DNA from: Desulfoferula mesophila
Lineage (GTDB): Bacteria; Desulfobacterota; Desulfarculia; Desulfarculales; Desulfarculaceae
Length of the DNA: 64,000 nt
Assembly: GCF_037076455.1 (NCBI RefSeq)
Contig: NZ_AP028679.1
Coordinates: 3,363,501 to 3,427,500 of the forward strand
Direction of reading: 5' to 3'
Shown here: positions 41,576 to 51,291 of the stretch, piece after piece
Numbering within the stretch: the stretch's first letter is position 1
How the letters are laid out: the number at the start of each line of letters is the position of its first letter
Made by a program: the position numbers and the translations under genes
The notes under the pieces: model-generated
What the model saw: the letters and a program-made list of their open reading frames with translations, nothing else
The model's database searches: none
Told to the model about the DNA's origin: nothing

Positions 41576-43468
41576 ATGCCCAGCCAAAGTTCCAAAAGCA
41601 TCACCGCCTGGGTCATCACCGTGGTGGCCCTGGGGATGAGTGCTTTCCAGTTGTACACGGCCCAGTTCGGCTTGTATTCGGCCATGGTTCAAAGGCCGAT
41701 CCACCTGTTGTTCGCCGCGGCCCTGGTATTGCTCATCTTCCCGGTGGCCCGCAGCATGTCCGGCGCCTCCTATCCCCTGTACCTGCGCCTGTGGGATTGG
41801 GTGCTGATCAGCGCCTCGGCCGCCTCGCTGTTGCACATCGTGGCCACCTACAAGGACTTGGTGTCCCGGGGAGGCGCGGCCACCGAAACCGACCTGTGGC
41901 TGGGGGGGCTCGTCATCCTCCTGGTGCTGGAGACCACCCGCCGGGTGATGGGGCCCTCGCTGCCCATAATCACCATCGTGGCCATCGCCTACACCCTGCT
42001 GGGCCACCATATCCCCGGCCTGTGGGGGCACCGCTATATCGACCTGGAGCAGCTCATCAGCTACCAGTACCTGACCACCGAGGGACTGTTCACCATCCCT
42101 CTGGGGGTCTCGGCCAGCTTCATATTCATCTTCATTTTGTTCGGGGCCTTTTTGGTGGCCTCGGGCACCGGCGAGTTTTTCATAAAATTCGCCAACGCCC
42201 TGGCCGGGCACCTGCGCGGCGGCCCGGCCAAGGTGGCGGTGCTCAGCAGCGCCACCTTCGGCTCCATCTCCGGCTCGGCGGTGGCCAACGTGGTCAGCAC
42301 CGGCTCCTTCACCATTCCCCTGATGAAGAAGATCGGCTACCGCCCGGTGTTCGCCGGGGCCATCGAATCGGTGGCCTCCACCGGCGGCCAGTTCATGCCC
42401 CCGGTCATGGGCGCGGCAGCCTTCATCATCGCCGACATGCTGGGCGTCACCTACCTGGAGGTGTGCAAGGCCGCCCTGATCCCGGCGGTGCTCTACTTCT
42501 TCGCCCTCATCTATATGGTGCACCTGGAGGCCCGGCGGCGGGACCTTCGAGGCCTGAACCGCTCCGAGCTGCCCAACCTGTTCAAGACCATAAAAGAAGG
42601 CGGCCACCTGCTCCTGCCCGCCGCGCTCCTGGTGTTCCTCCTGGTGCAGGGCTACTCGCCCATGAAGGCCGGACTGTGGGCCATGGTGGCGGTGGTGGTG
42701 ATCAGCTGGTTCAAGAAAGAGACCCGCATGGGTCCGCGAGCCATCCTGGAAGCCCTGGAAAAGGGCGCCAAGGGCAGCCTGGAAGTGGCCCTGGCCTGCG
42801 CCTGCGCGGGCATCGTCATCGGCTGCGTCACCCAGAGCGGCCTGGGGCTCAAGTTCTCCAGCCTGGTGATCCAGGCCTCGGGTGGCAGCCTCATCCTGTC
42901 GCTGGTGTTCGTGATGATCGCCTCGCTGGTGCTGGGCATGGGGCTCACCACCTCGGCGGCCTACATCCTCACCATCATCCTGGCCGGGCCGGTGCTGGTG
43001 GACCTAGGGGTGGCCCCCTTGGCGGCGCACATGTTCGTGTTCTACTACGCCTGCCTGTCCTGCATCACCCCGCCGGTGGCCCTGGCCGCCTTCGCCGCCG
43101 CGGGCCTGGCCGGTTCCAAGCCCTTCCCCACCGGCTTTGAATCCATGCGCCTGGCTATCATCGCCTACCTCGTGCCCTTCATTTTCGTTTACCACCCGGT
43201 GCTGATCTGGCAGGGCTCCTGGTATGCCATCATCCTGTCGTTCGTCAGCGCCACCCTGGGCTGCATGGCCATCGGCTCCTCGCTGATGGGCTTCATGAAC
43301 CACCGTCTCAACCTACTCTGGCGCCTGCTGCTCATGGCCGCGGCCTTGGGCCTGATAATGCCCGGCCTGCAAAGCGACCTGGCGGGCGGGGCCCTGCTGG
43401 GCCTGGTCTACGCCTATACCAACTATCGCTCCCGCAAAATGGAGCCGGAACCGGCCGTGGATGCCTAG
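41576..43468 (+). CDS. TRAP transporter permease, TAXI type, fused small and large subunits
   Basis: A 630-residue inner-membrane protein with about 16-18 helices. The N-terminal part corresponds to the 4-helix DctQ-like subunit and the rest to the 12-helix DctM-like subunit, the normal fused form of TRAP-TAXI permeases. SGSAVANVVSTGSFTIPLMKK and GGQFMPPVMGAAAFIIADML are the substrate-path motifs of DctM. It uses the Na+ or H+ gradient; the antiporter operon in this window could help maintain such a gradient. It lies 8 bases after the DUF1850 gene. Confidence 0.94.
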   Translation: MPSQSSKSITAWVITVVALGMSAFQLYTAQFGLYSAMVQRPIHLLFAAALVLLIFPVARSMSGASYPLYLRLWDWVLISASAASLLHIVATYKDLVSRGGAATETDLWLGGLVILLVLETTRRVMGPSLPIITIVAIAYTLLGHHIPGLWGHRYIDLEQLISYQYLTTEGLFTIPLGVSASFIFIFILFGAFLVASGTGEFFIKFANALAGHLRGGPAKVAVLSSATFGSISGSAVANVVSTGSFTIPLMKKIGYRPVFAGAIESVASTGGQFMPPVMGAAAFIIADMLGVTYLEVCKAALIPAVLYFFALIYMVHLEARRRDLRGLNRSELPNLFKTIKEGGHLLLPAALLVFLLVQGYSPMKAGLWAMVAVVVISWFKKETRMGPRAILEALEKGAKGSLEVALACACAGIVIGCVTQSGLGLKFSSLVIQASGGSLILSLVFVMIASLVLGMGLTTSAAYILTIILAGPVLVDLGVAPLAAHMFVFYYACLSCITPPVALAAFAAAGLAGSKPFPTGFESMRLAIIAYLVPFIFVYHPVLIWQGSWYAIILSFVSATLGCMAIGSSLMGFMNHRLNLLWRLLLMAAALGLIMPGLQSDLAGGALLGLVYAYTNYRSRKMEPEPAVDA

Positions 43469-43478
43469 GGGGTAAGGC

Positions 43479-45062
43479 ATGCGAAATCTTCGTGAGCTGA
43501 TGGAAACACGGGCCGCCGAGCTGGGCTCCAAGGAGTACCTGGTATTCGGCGACAAAACATATTCCTTCGCCCAAATGGACCGGCGGGTGAACCAGGCGGC
43601 CCAGGGACTGCGGGCCCTGGGCCTGGGGCCGGGCGACAAGGCGGCCATGCTGGTGGGCAACTCGCCGGAGTTCATCTGGCTGTGGTGGGCCATCCTCAAG
43701 CTGGGGGCGGTGCTGGTGCCGGTGAACCTGCGCCTGACCGCCTCGGAGGCGGCCTACATCCTCAACCACTCGGAAACCAAGGTGGTGCTGCTGGGGGACC
43801 AGTCCCTGCCCCTATTGGAGGAGCTGCGGGCCCAGTGCCCCGGCGTGGCCCACTGGCTGGGCGTGGGCCTGGGTCCGGGCGGCGGCCTGGCGGCCAGCGA
43901 GGATTTCTACTCCCTGCCCGCGGAGCCCCCGCCCCCGCTGGAGCTGGGCCTGGAAGACCCGGCGGGCATCCTCTACACCTCGGGTACCACCGGATTCCCC
44001 AAGGGGGTGGTGCACAGCCACGGCAACTACCTGGCCACCGCCGCCTCCTTTGCCCGCACCTGCGGCCTGGGGCCCGGCGACCGCCTGCTCACCGCCAACC
44101 CCTTGTTCCACGTCAATGCCCAGTTCTATTCCTGCCTGGGCACCTGGTACCGGGGGGCCACCTTCATCCTGGCCGAGAAATTTAGCGCCTCGCGCATGTG
44201 GGGCTGGGCCCGTGAACACCGGGCCAACAAGATGGTGATGCTCCTGGCCCTGACCACCATTCTCTACAACCGCCCGCCCCAGGACGACGACGCCGACAAC
44301 CCGGTGGAGCTGGTGGTGGCCGGCGGCGCGCCCAAGGGCCATTACGCCGATTTCGAGCGCCGCTTCGGAGTCAAGCTGCAAACCCTCTACAGCCTCAGCG
44401 AGGCGCCCCTGGCCCTGATGGGGGTGTTGGATCAGCCGGTCAGGGACGGCTCGGTGGGGGTGCCCATGGTTCCCGACTGGCCGGGCCTCACCAACGAGGT
44501 GGCCGTGGTGGACGAACAGGACCGGCCCCTGCCCCCCGGCCAGACCGGGCAGATCGTGCTGCGCAGCCAAGCCCTGATGCGCGAATATTTCAAAGACCCC
44601 CAGGCCACGGCCGAGGCCCTCAAGGGCGGCTGGCTGCACACCGGCGACCGGGGCCGCATGGACGAAGACGGTTGGGTCTACTTCCTGGGCCGGGGCAAGG
44701 ACGTGATCCGCAAAAAGGGCGAGAACGTCGGCGCGGTGGAGGTGGAGAACGCCCTGGCCGCCTCGGAACTGGTGGTGGAGGCGGCCGTGCTGGGGGTCAT
44801 GCCCCCGGACGCGGCGGGCGAGGAGGAGATCATGGCCTTCGTGGTGCGCTCCCCCGGCGCCGATCCCGGCTGGCAGGCCTTGATCGCCCATTGCCAAGAG
44901 GTGTTGGCCGACTTCAAGGTGCCCCGTTTCTGGCTGGCCGTGGAGGAGCTGCCCAAGAACGCCATGAACCGGGTGGTGAAAAACCGGCTGCGGCAGCGGG
45001 AAGACCTGGAAAACACTTCCGGCACCTATGACCGCCAAAAGGACAAGGAGGCCCCGGCATGA
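43479..45062 (+). CDS. Second AMP-forming acyl-CoA synthetase
   Basis: A 527-residue ANL-family ligase. LYTSGTTGFPKGVVHSHGN, the acyl pocket and GWLHTGDRGRMDEDGW are all clear. The C-terminal motif reads KNAMNRVVKNRL, so the canonical Gly-Lys is replaced by Asn-Arg; the CaiC-like branch of the family has the same pattern. It differs clearly from the ligase at 38394, so the pathway may use two acids or two steps. The gene overlaps the dehydrogenase gene by 4 bases. Confidence 0.9.
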   Translation: MRNLRELMETRAAELGSKEYLVFGDKTYSFAQMDRRVNQAAQGLRALGLGPGDKAAMLVGNSPEFIWLWWAILKLGAVLVPVNLRLTASEAAYILNHSETKVVLLGDQSLPLLEELRAQCPGVAHWLGVGLGPGGGLAASEDFYSLPAEPPPPLELGLEDPAGILYTSGTTGFPKGVVHSHGNYLATAASFARTCGLGPGDRLLTANPLFHVNAQFYSCLGTWYRGATFILAEKFSASRMWGWAREHRANKMVMLLALTTILYNRPPQDDDADNPVELVVAGGAPKGHYADFERRFGVKLQTLYSLSEAPLALMGVLDQPVRDGSVGVPMVPDWPGLTNEVAVVDEQDRPLPPGQTGQIVLRSQALMREYFKDPQATAEALKGGWLHTGDRGRMDEDGWVYFLGRGKDVIRKKGENVGAVEVENALAASELVVEAAVLGVMPPDAAGEEEIMAFVVRSPGADPGWQALIAHCQEVLADFKVPRFWLAVEELPKNAMNRVVKNRLRQREDLENTSGTYDRQKDKEAPA

Positions 45063-46156
45063 AAACCCGCGCGATGGTGGCGACCGAACCCGGCAAGCTG
45101 GAGATGCGCGAGTACCCCCTGCCCGAGATCGGCGAGGAAGACGGCATCCTCAAGCTGGAGATGGTGGGGGTGTGCGGCTCCGACCCCGGCATCTTCAAGG
45201 GCAAGTCCGCCCGGGGGAAGCGGCCCTATCCCATCATCCTGGGCCACGAGATGGTGGGCCGCGTCTACAAGATGGGGCCAGCGGCCCAGAAGCGCCACGG
45301 AGTCAAGGAGGGCGACCGGGTCATCGTGGAGTACGCCTTTGGCTGCGGCAAGTGCCGCCCCTGCCTGGAGGGCCGCTACACCCTGTGCCAGAACTTCTAC
45401 ACCTACGGCTCCATGATCTCCTGCGCCGAGCCGCCCCATCTCTATGGGGCCTACGCCGACTACCTGTACCTCCATCCCAGAGCCATGGTGCACAAGATCG
45501 ACGAGGAGATGTCGGCCGAGGCGGCGGTGCTCACCTGCGCGGTTTTGGGCAACGGGGTGCGCTGGCTGCACCAGATCGGGGGCTGCGGCCTGGGCCGGTC
45601 GGTGGCTATCGTGGGGCCGGGCCAACAGGGCCTGGCCGGGGTGGCCGTGGCCAAGGAGTCGGGCGCGGGGCCCATCATGGTGGTGGGGCTGGAGCGCGAC
45701 GCCCCCCGCCTGGAAATGGCCAAGCGTTTCGGAGCCGACGTGGTGATCAACGCCGAACGAGAGGACCCGGTGGAGGCGGTGCGCCGGGCCACCGGCGGGA
45801 GCATGGCCCAGCTGGTCATGGACGTCACCGGCCATCCCCAGGGGGCGCGTCTGGCCCTGGAATTGGCCGGGCTGGGGTCCACCCTGGTCCTGCCCGGCAT
45901 CTACGGCGCCACCGTGGAGGTGCCCCTGGCCCTGGACAAGGTGGTGTTCAACGAAATCACCCTGAAGGGCGTGTTTTCACACGACTACCCGGCGGTGGAG
46001 CCGGCCATCAAGATCGCCGCCTCGGGCAAGTATCCCCTGGAGGAGTTGGTGACCCACCGCCTGCCCCTGGAAGAGGCGCTGCAGGCCCTGAAGCTGGTGG
46101 CCGGCGAGGTGCCGGGGGAAAGCGCCATGAAGGTGCTCCTGGACCCGGCTCTCTAA
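45059..46156 (+). CDS. Zinc-dependent medium-chain alcohol dehydrogenase
   Basis: A 365-residue MDR-family dehydrogenase. Catalytic zinc ligands are in VCGSDPG and GHEMVG; the structural zinc Cys are in CGKCRPCLEGRYTLC. The nucleotide-binding GPGQQGLAG lies near residue 188. It oxidises an alcohol with NAD(P), or reduces the corresponding aldehyde. The start ATG overlaps the synthetase stop (ATGA). It is the last gene of the operon and is followed at once by a terminator. The substrate is unknown; a hydroxy acid or its CoA ester would suit the context. Confidence 0.9.
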   Translation: MKTRAMVATEPGKLEMREYPLPEIGEEDGILKLEMVGVCGSDPGIFKGKSARGKRPYPIILGHEMVGRVYKMGPAAQKRHGVKEGDRVIVEYAFGCGKCRPCLEGRYTLCQNFYTYGSMISCAEPPHLYGAYADYLYLHPRAMVHKIDEEMSAEAAVLTCAVLGNGVRWLHQIGGCGLGRSVAIVGPGQQGLAGVAVAKESGAGPIMVVGLERDAPRLEMAKRFGADVVINAEREDPVEAVRRATGGSMAQLVMDVTGHPQGARLALELAGLGSTLVLPGIYGATVEVPLALDKVVFNEITLKGVFSHDYPAVEPAIKIAASGKYPLEELVTHRLPLEEALQALKLVAGEVPGESAMKVLLDPAL

Positions 46157-46175
46157 AAAGCCTCTTATCCATTGC

Positions 46176-46209
46176 GCCCGCCCGGCTATCGGCGCCGGGC
46201 GGGCTTTTT
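46176..46209 (+). terminator. Rho-independent terminator of the IclR/TRAP operon
   Basis: Arms 46176-46186 and 46194-46204 are perfectly complementary over 11 GC-rich bases with a 7-base loop; five T follow at 46205-46209. It lies 20 bases after the dehydrogenase stop. Confidence 0.85.
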
Positions 46210-46963
46210 CATCCGGAAAAAACCTAGCCCCCTTCTGCGGCCCAGGGCCCCGCAAGCCTCCTGGTTCGTTTCCGTATCTGTCTTGAACAAGGGGCACTCG
46301 GCCGAGTCCACGCCCGGACAAGGCCGTCGTGAGGGCCATGGGGTAATCGCGCCGGGCCAACGGCAATGGGCACGGAGCGCCCTTTGTCGCCAACGAACCA
46401 CCATGCGTTCCGCTCCCTATGAGGTTTAGCCCCAGGCGAAGCCGGATTTGCCCGGGGAAACGCTGGCCTCCTCCAGCCGCCGCATCAACTCAATTCCCCT
46501 GGACGGATCTAACTCAAGGACCCTTTTGCAAGTGACGGACATCTATAACGGCAGACGGCTATGCATGTCCAAAAAGAGCGATTCGGACTGAATAAAACTC
46601 CTACTTTTAACAAGACTAAAAAGGAAGACTTTTGCAGAAAAATGCATAATATTTGTTATTTATCTATGTTGGCGGTTTAGAATAGGTTAGAATTTTATTT
46701 TAAATAATCGCGCTTTTTCTTGCGACACGTTGCAACAACGTAACCGGATGCATATTGTCTTTGACGTACGCGAGGTTAGCACCACATAAAACTAGCAGAC
46801 GTGCATACATGACTTGTGGGAAAGCGCACAAAGCACGGTTTATCGCTTTCTCCTCCAGAATTCTGTCGGAGCCGCATAGACGCATTGGAAGCGTTTTAAA
46901 CAGCTTCATGGCCTGAAAAACTGATGAATCGTGGATGTTGAACGAGGGAGAGCAGACGACCAT
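46210..46963. other. Long gene-free region before the polysaccharide genes
   Basis: About 750 bases without a convincing gene. The second half, 46580-46710, is strongly AT-rich compared with the surroundings. A 39-codon frame at 46561-46680 and a 107-codon minus-strand frame at 46700-47023 exist, but neither has a ribosome site or recognisable product. It probably holds the promoter and a long leader of the polysaccharide genes. I could not assign -35 and -10 elements with confidence. Confidence 0.4.
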
Positions 46964-47944
46964 ATGCATGTCATGGTAACCGGTGGGGCAGGCTTCATTG
47001 GATCGCACATCGTTGAATTTCATTTAAAAAAAGGCGACAAGGTTCACGTGGTGGACAACTTGTCCACTGGCGTCTTGGACAACATAAAGCCGTATCTGGA
47101 CAGCCCTGATTTTCATTTTACCAACGACGACATACTCACCATGGACCACCTCGCCAGGATCACCACCTGGGCCGACCGCATTTATCATTTCGCGGCCATT
47201 GTGGGCATGTTCCGGGTGGTCAAGGATCCCATAGGGGTGTTGGCCACCAACATTGCGGGCACCGAGCGTCTCCTGCGGGCGATCGACGACGAAAACTGGA
47301 CCCCGCAGGTGGTCATGGCTTCCACCAGCGAGGTTTACGGCCATTCGCCGGAGCCCGAGTTGGCCGAGGACCAGGTGTTGCACACCCCTCCTTCCGGCAA
47401 GAGCCTGCGTTGGAATTACGCCATAAGCAAGTTGGCCGACGAGGTGTTGGGTCTTTCCTATTTCCAACGTAAAGGCATTAAAATAGTAGTCAGCCGTCTG
47501 TTCAACACCGTCGGGCCCAGGCAGACCGGCAAGTACGGCATGGTGGTTCCCCGCTTCGTGTCCCAAGCGGTGAACGGCGAAGACCTGGTGATTTATGGCG
47601 ACGGCGAGCAGACACGTTGCTTTATCGACGTAAGGGACACGGTCAGGTTTTTGGATTTGCTCGGCGGCAACCCGCAGGCCCACGGCGAAGTTGTCAACGT
47701 GGGCTACAACCGCGAGGTGACCATAAATCAATTAGCCGAGATGACCTTGGAGTTGGCCGGTAGCAAATCCAAAATACGCCACATCACCTACGATGAGGCC
47801 TACGGTCCCGGCTTCGTGGACATTGCCAGGCGCCGCCCCGATGTCACCAAGCTCGCACGCCTCAGTGGCTTTACTCCCCAGTGGAGCCTGGAAGATACCC
47901 TTGGCGACCTTATTGAGCGTTACCGCAAAATAAACAGGAGATAG
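46964..47944 (+). CDS. NAD-dependent nucleotide-sugar epimerase/dehydratase
   Basis: A 326-residue short-chain dehydrogenase-like sugar enzyme of the GalE/RmlB type. The NAD motif TGGAGFIGSH is at residues 6-15; STSEVYG and the YAISK catalytic Tyr-Lys pair (in RWNYAISKLADE) are present. It would interconvert or dehydrate a UDP- or dTDP-sugar. I prefer ATG 46964; an ATG at 46973 and the GTG at 46931 are alternatives. The base composition is lower in GC than in the nearby operons. It leads the polysaccharide cluster, 4 bases before the glycosyltransferase. Confidence 0.88.
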   Translation: MHVMVTGGAGFIGSHIVEFHLKKGDKVHVVDNLSTGVLDNIKPYLDSPDFHFTNDDILTMDHLARITTWADRIYHFAAIVGMFRVVKDPIGVLATNIAGTERLLRAIDDENWTPQVVMASTSEVYGHSPEPELAEDQVLHTPPSGKSLRWNYAISKLADEVLGLSYFQRKGIKIVVSRLFNTVGPRQTGKYGMVVPRFVSQAVNGEDLVIYGDGEQTRCFIDVRDTVRFLDLLGGNPQAHGEVVNVGYNREVTINQLAEMTLELAGSKSKIRHITYDEAYGPGFVDIARRRPDVTKLARLSGFTPQWSLEDTLGDLIERYRKINRR

Positions 47945-47948
47945 AGCC

Positions 47949-49328
47949 GTGGCTGTCATTCCATACCTTGTTGTTGGACCCAACGCCATAATGAGCCTCA
48001 TTGGGTTGGTTCACGGCCCTGACAAAATCAAACCTACGCCTGCCGAAGACTGGCGAGAGGCCAAGGTGGAGGTAGTCATCCCCGCCCTGGACGAGGAACG
48101 CAACATCATCCTCAGCCTGGACTCGATTAAAAAGCAAACTCTGCAGCCCGAGCGGGTGGTGCTGGTCGACGACGGCAGCAACGATCGCACCGCCGCGGTG
48201 GCCGATGAGTACGCCAAGGCCATCGGCCTCAACTTGGTGGTATACAAACGCCAGGCCCCCATCGGCAAGACCGTGACCCTCAAGCGCCAGTCCAGGGAGT
48301 CCGACGCGGACGTGGAGTTCATCCTGGACGGCGACACCGCCCTGGAGTCGCCCAACTACATAGAACGGCTGGTATTTGAACTCTACCAGGGCGTGGGCAT
48401 CGCCAGCGCCTGCGGGACCATCCTGCCCATCAAAACCCGCGCGCGCAAGGCCCTCTTTCAGGAGCCCAAGCCGCGCGAGTTCCTGAAGGAACATCCTCAA
48501 ATAGTGACCGAACTGGACTCAACCTGGTACCAAAGGCTCTCGCGCAAGGTGATTTCCACCTACCGCGATTGCCTCTACCGGTATTTGCAGCGCTTCATCT
48601 ACCACGGGGAGATGGTGTTTTTCGGTTCCATCGTCAACCCCGTGGGCTGTGCCGTGGCCTATCGGCGCAAGTACGTCAAGGAATTGTTCGACGAATACGA
48701 GCCGGTGTTGGGCGAGAACCTGACCACCTCCGAGGACATCTTCATCGGCTTCGCCATGGCCGATTACGGCTACCGCAACATCCAGCTGGCCGACGTGTAC
48801 GCCAGGACCCTGGAGCCGCGCTTCATCCACTGGTTCCACCAGCAACACAACTGGTCCTCGTCGTTCCTGCAGAGCTGTTACTACTTCCCGGGCCTCTTGT
48901 GGAGCCCGTTCAAAGCCCTGAAGCGGTGGCGCTGGCGGCGGCGGAGCAAGAAATCCGGCGTGGAGGAATTGCGCCGCATCAAGGAGCAATACCGTCAGGC
49001 TTTCGGCAGGCAGTTCACCAAGCAGTACGGGCGGCCCATAGGCTGGTTCATCTTCCTGTCGGCCTTTGAGAAGCTGAGCTTCCCCCTGCTGTTGATCCTC
49101 ATGCTGGCCATGGGCTGGTGGGAGGCCTTGCTGGTCACTCTCGCCGCCGAGACGGGGTTGTTTTTGTTCACCCTGTTCGTAACCTCCAAAAGTGACCGAT
49201 TCAGCTCTCTGCTCAAGGGGATACTGATCACCCCCTTCCGCTACACCTCCATAATCATCGACATCGTCACCACCTTCAGGTTCTTTTGGGACGTCCTGGT
49301 CACCAAGAACCGAGACTGGCGCAAGTAG
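47949..49328 (+). CDS. Processive family 2 glycosyltransferase (polysaccharide synthase-like)
   Basis: A 459-residue membrane glycosyltransferase. The GT-A domain carries VVLVDDGSNDRT near residue 73, DGD near 126 and TTSED at about 258. The acceptor motif reads QQHNW at 298-302, where processive synthases (cellulose, hyaluronan, PNAG) have Q(Q/R)xRW; the Arg is replaced by Asn. Three or four helices follow from residue 365 on and could form the polymer channel. The start is GTG 47949 with AGGAG 8 bases before. With its neighbours it suggests an exported polysaccharide. Confidence 0.87.
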   Translation: MAVIPYLVVGPNAIMSLIGLVHGPDKIKPTPAEDWREAKVEVVIPALDEERNIILSLDSIKKQTLQPERVVLVDDGSNDRTAAVADEYAKAIGLNLVVYKRQAPIGKTVTLKRQSRESDADVEFILDGDTALESPNYIERLVFELYQGVGIASACGTILPIKTRARKALFQEPKPREFLKEHPQIVTELDSTWYQRLSRKVISTYRDCLYRYLQRFIYHGEMVFFGSIVNPVGCAVAYRRKYVKELFDEYEPVLGENLTTSEDIFIGFAMADYGYRNIQLADVYARTLEPRFIHWFHQQHNWSSSFLQSCYYFPGLLWSPFKALKRWRWRRRSKKSGVEELRRIKEQYRQAFGRQFTKQYGRPIGWFIFLSAFEKLSFPLLLILMLAMGWWEALLVTLAAETGLFLFTLFVTSKSDRFSSLLKGILITPFRYTSIIIDIVTTFRFFWDVLVTKNRDWRK

Positions 49329-49381
49329 GTGTCACCGTGCAATCGGTCAGGCCAATGAAATTTAGATGGGAAGTGGCAATA

Positions 49382-51199
49382 ATGAAAACATCCCTGCTGC
49401 TGCTGTGCGTGGGCAGCCTGCTATTCCTCAACAGCTTGGCGTTGGCGGCCGATCCCCAGCTCCCTCCCGAGGGCTTCGCGGCCGAGGTTCGAGGGTCGTG
49501 GGGGGAGGCGGCCACCGCGTATGAAAAAGCCCTGGCCCAGCATCCGGAGCGAGTGGACCTGTGGCTGCGCACCGCCGATATTCGCGCCCGCCAGCAAAAG
49601 CCCGGCTTGGTGGTCAAGGCCCTGGAGGGCGCGGTGGCGGCCAAGAAGGACGACCCCGCGCTTTATGCCAGGCTTTCCCAGGCCTATGCGATGGACAACC
49701 AGCCCCAGAAGGCCCTGGATGCCATCAACAAGGCCCTGGAGCTCAAGCCCAACGACTTCGACTACCTCGTGGCCAAGGCCACTTTGGCCAACTGGGCCCA
49801 CAAGCCCAAAGAGTCCACCGAGGCCCTACGCAAGGCCCTGGAGCTGAAGCCGGACGACCAGGGCATTCGCTTGCAATTGGCTCGGCAAGAGAGCTGGCAA
49901 GGGGATTTGGACAACGCGGTCGAGCTATACCAGGAGTATCTGAAGAAAGACCCCCAGAACGCCCAGGTATGGATCGACTACTCCAAGGCCGAATCCTGGC
50001 GGGGCAATTACTCCGCCGCCCTCGATGCCTTGGATGAGTACAAGAAACGGTTCGGCGAGACCAACGAGTACAAGGCCCACCTGGCCAGCATCTACACCTG
50101 GGACAGCCTGGCCAACACCGGCCTGGACATCATCAACGGGCTGTTGAAAACCGACCCCAACAACTACGAATACAACTTTACCCGCACCTTGGCCCTTTCC
50201 CGGGCCCGGCGTCCCGACGATGTGCCGCCCAGCCTGGAAAAAGTCAAGCAGTTGCAGCCCGACAACCCCAGGAACAAGGATCTGGAGCGGGTCGTCCTCA
50301 TCTCCCAGCGCTCCTACGTTAGCGGCGACTTCAACTACTACAGCGACAGCGACGACATCGACCGCCTGCGCTTGTACCTCAACGGCGCCTGGTACATTAC
50401 CCCCTCCACCAACCTGGCCGCGGGCGGCCGCTGGGGCACCATCAACGGCGGGGAAGGCTCCGGCCTGGGTTCCGTGGACGGCAGCGACTCGGTGGATTAC
50501 ACCATCGGCTGGATCGGCGCCTGGCACCGCTTCACTCCTTGGCTGGCCGCGCAGGGCCGCATCGGGCCCGGCAACGTGCAGGGCGGAGACTCCTACACCT
50601 ATTGGGAGGGCATGATCGATCTGAACCCCAGCGACCGGATGAATCTGCGCTTCGTGGCCAACAACGATATCTTCGACGTGTCGCCGCGCGCGGTTTCCCT
50701 GACCATCGAACAAACCATGTACGCGGTCTATTGGGATTGGATGTTCTCCGAGAACGGCTACTTCGCGGGCAACCTGGCCTGGTCCGATTTTTCCGACGGC
50801 AACGAACGTTGGCAGGTCAGCCTGGGCCCGCGCTGGGCCGTGGTCCGCAACCAGTACCTCAACCTGGACGTGGGCCCCGCCTTCTACGCCTACGGCTTCA
50901 GCGAGGATCTGGACGACGGCTATTACGACCCCAGCAGCTATAACTTCATATCAGCCACCGCCTTCATGTACATCAAGCTGTCCGACGACGACGGCATCAG
51001 CCTGCAAGGGGACATCGGAGGCCAGCACGACGAGGACATGAACGGCTACGATCTCGGCTGGGATCTGGTGGCCAGGGGCATCTTCGGCATCTACAGGGAT
51101 CTCATGCTGGAGCCCTATGCCGCCGCCACCAACCGCCAGTCCGGTTCCGGCGCCTACGAGAGCTATCAGTTCGGCCTGCGAGCCGTCTGGCGTTTTTAA
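49382..51199 (+). CDS. Outer membrane TPR/beta-barrel protein, PgaA/BcsC-like exporter
   Basis: A 605-residue exported protein. The signal peptide (SLLLLCVGSLLFLNSLALA) ends near residue 20. Residues 21-300 hold at least seven TPR-like helical repeats with phrases such as YARLSQAYAMDNQPQKALDA. From about residue 310 the sequence becomes beta-strand rich, with alternating aromatic and polar residues, and ends in GLRAVWRF, a C-terminal Phe typical of outer membrane barrels. This plan, a TPR superhelix plus barrel, is that of PgaA and BcsC, which let polysaccharide cross the outer membrane; at 605 residues it is shorter than either. The start is ATG 49382; the frame upstream is a shadow. Confidence 0.82.
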   Translation: MKTSLLLLCVGSLLFLNSLALAADPQLPPEGFAAEVRGSWGEAATAYEKALAQHPERVDLWLRTADIRARQQKPGLVVKALEGAVAAKKDDPALYARLSQAYAMDNQPQKALDAINKALELKPNDFDYLVAKATLANWAHKPKESTEALRKALELKPDDQGIRLQLARQESWQGDLDNAVELYQEYLKKDPQNAQVWIDYSKAESWRGNYSAALDALDEYKKRFGETNEYKAHLASIYTWDSLANTGLDIINGLLKTDPNNYEYNFTRTLALSRARRPDDVPPSLEKVKQLQPDNPRNKDLERVVLISQRSYVSGDFNYYSDSDDIDRLRLYLNGAWYITPSTNLAAGGRWGTINGGEGSGLGSVDGSDSVDYTIGWIGAWHRFTPWLAAQGRIGPGNVQGGDSYTYWEGMIDLNPSDRMNLRFVANNDIFDVSPRAVSLTIEQTMYAVYWDWMFSENGYFAGNLAWSDFSDGNERWQVSLGPRWAVVRNQYLNLDVGPAFYAYGFSEDLDDGYYDPSSYNFISATAFMYIKLSDDDGISLQGDIGGQHDEDMNGYDLGWDLVARGIFGIYRDLMLEPYAAATNRQSGSGAYESYQFGLRAVWRF

Positions 51200-51238
51200 A
51201 TCAAGACCGAGCCTTTTCGGATTCTGTGTAGCTTGCCG

Positions 51239-51263
51239 GGCCCCTGCCGTCCGGGCAGGGGCC
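51239..51263 (+). promoter_or_regulatory. Hairpin after the outer membrane exporter gene
   Basis: GGCCCCTGCC (51239-51248) and GGCAGGGGCC (51254-51263) pair perfectly around GTCCG. It lies 40 bases after the stop. Without a T-run it more likely protects the message or lowers read-through than fully terminates. Confidence 0.5.
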
Positions 51264-51291
51264 GTCCACCCAATGGTCAGCTCTAATTCGC

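Noticed and set aside
46561-46680. A 39-codon frame in the AT-rich region before the polysaccharide genes
   Set aside because: There is no ribosome site before its ATG and no recognisable sequence; it ends by chance in AT-rich DNA.
46700-47023. A 107-codon minus-strand frame
   Set aside because: It overlaps the start of the epimerase gene on the other strand, has no ribosome site and no family resemblance.
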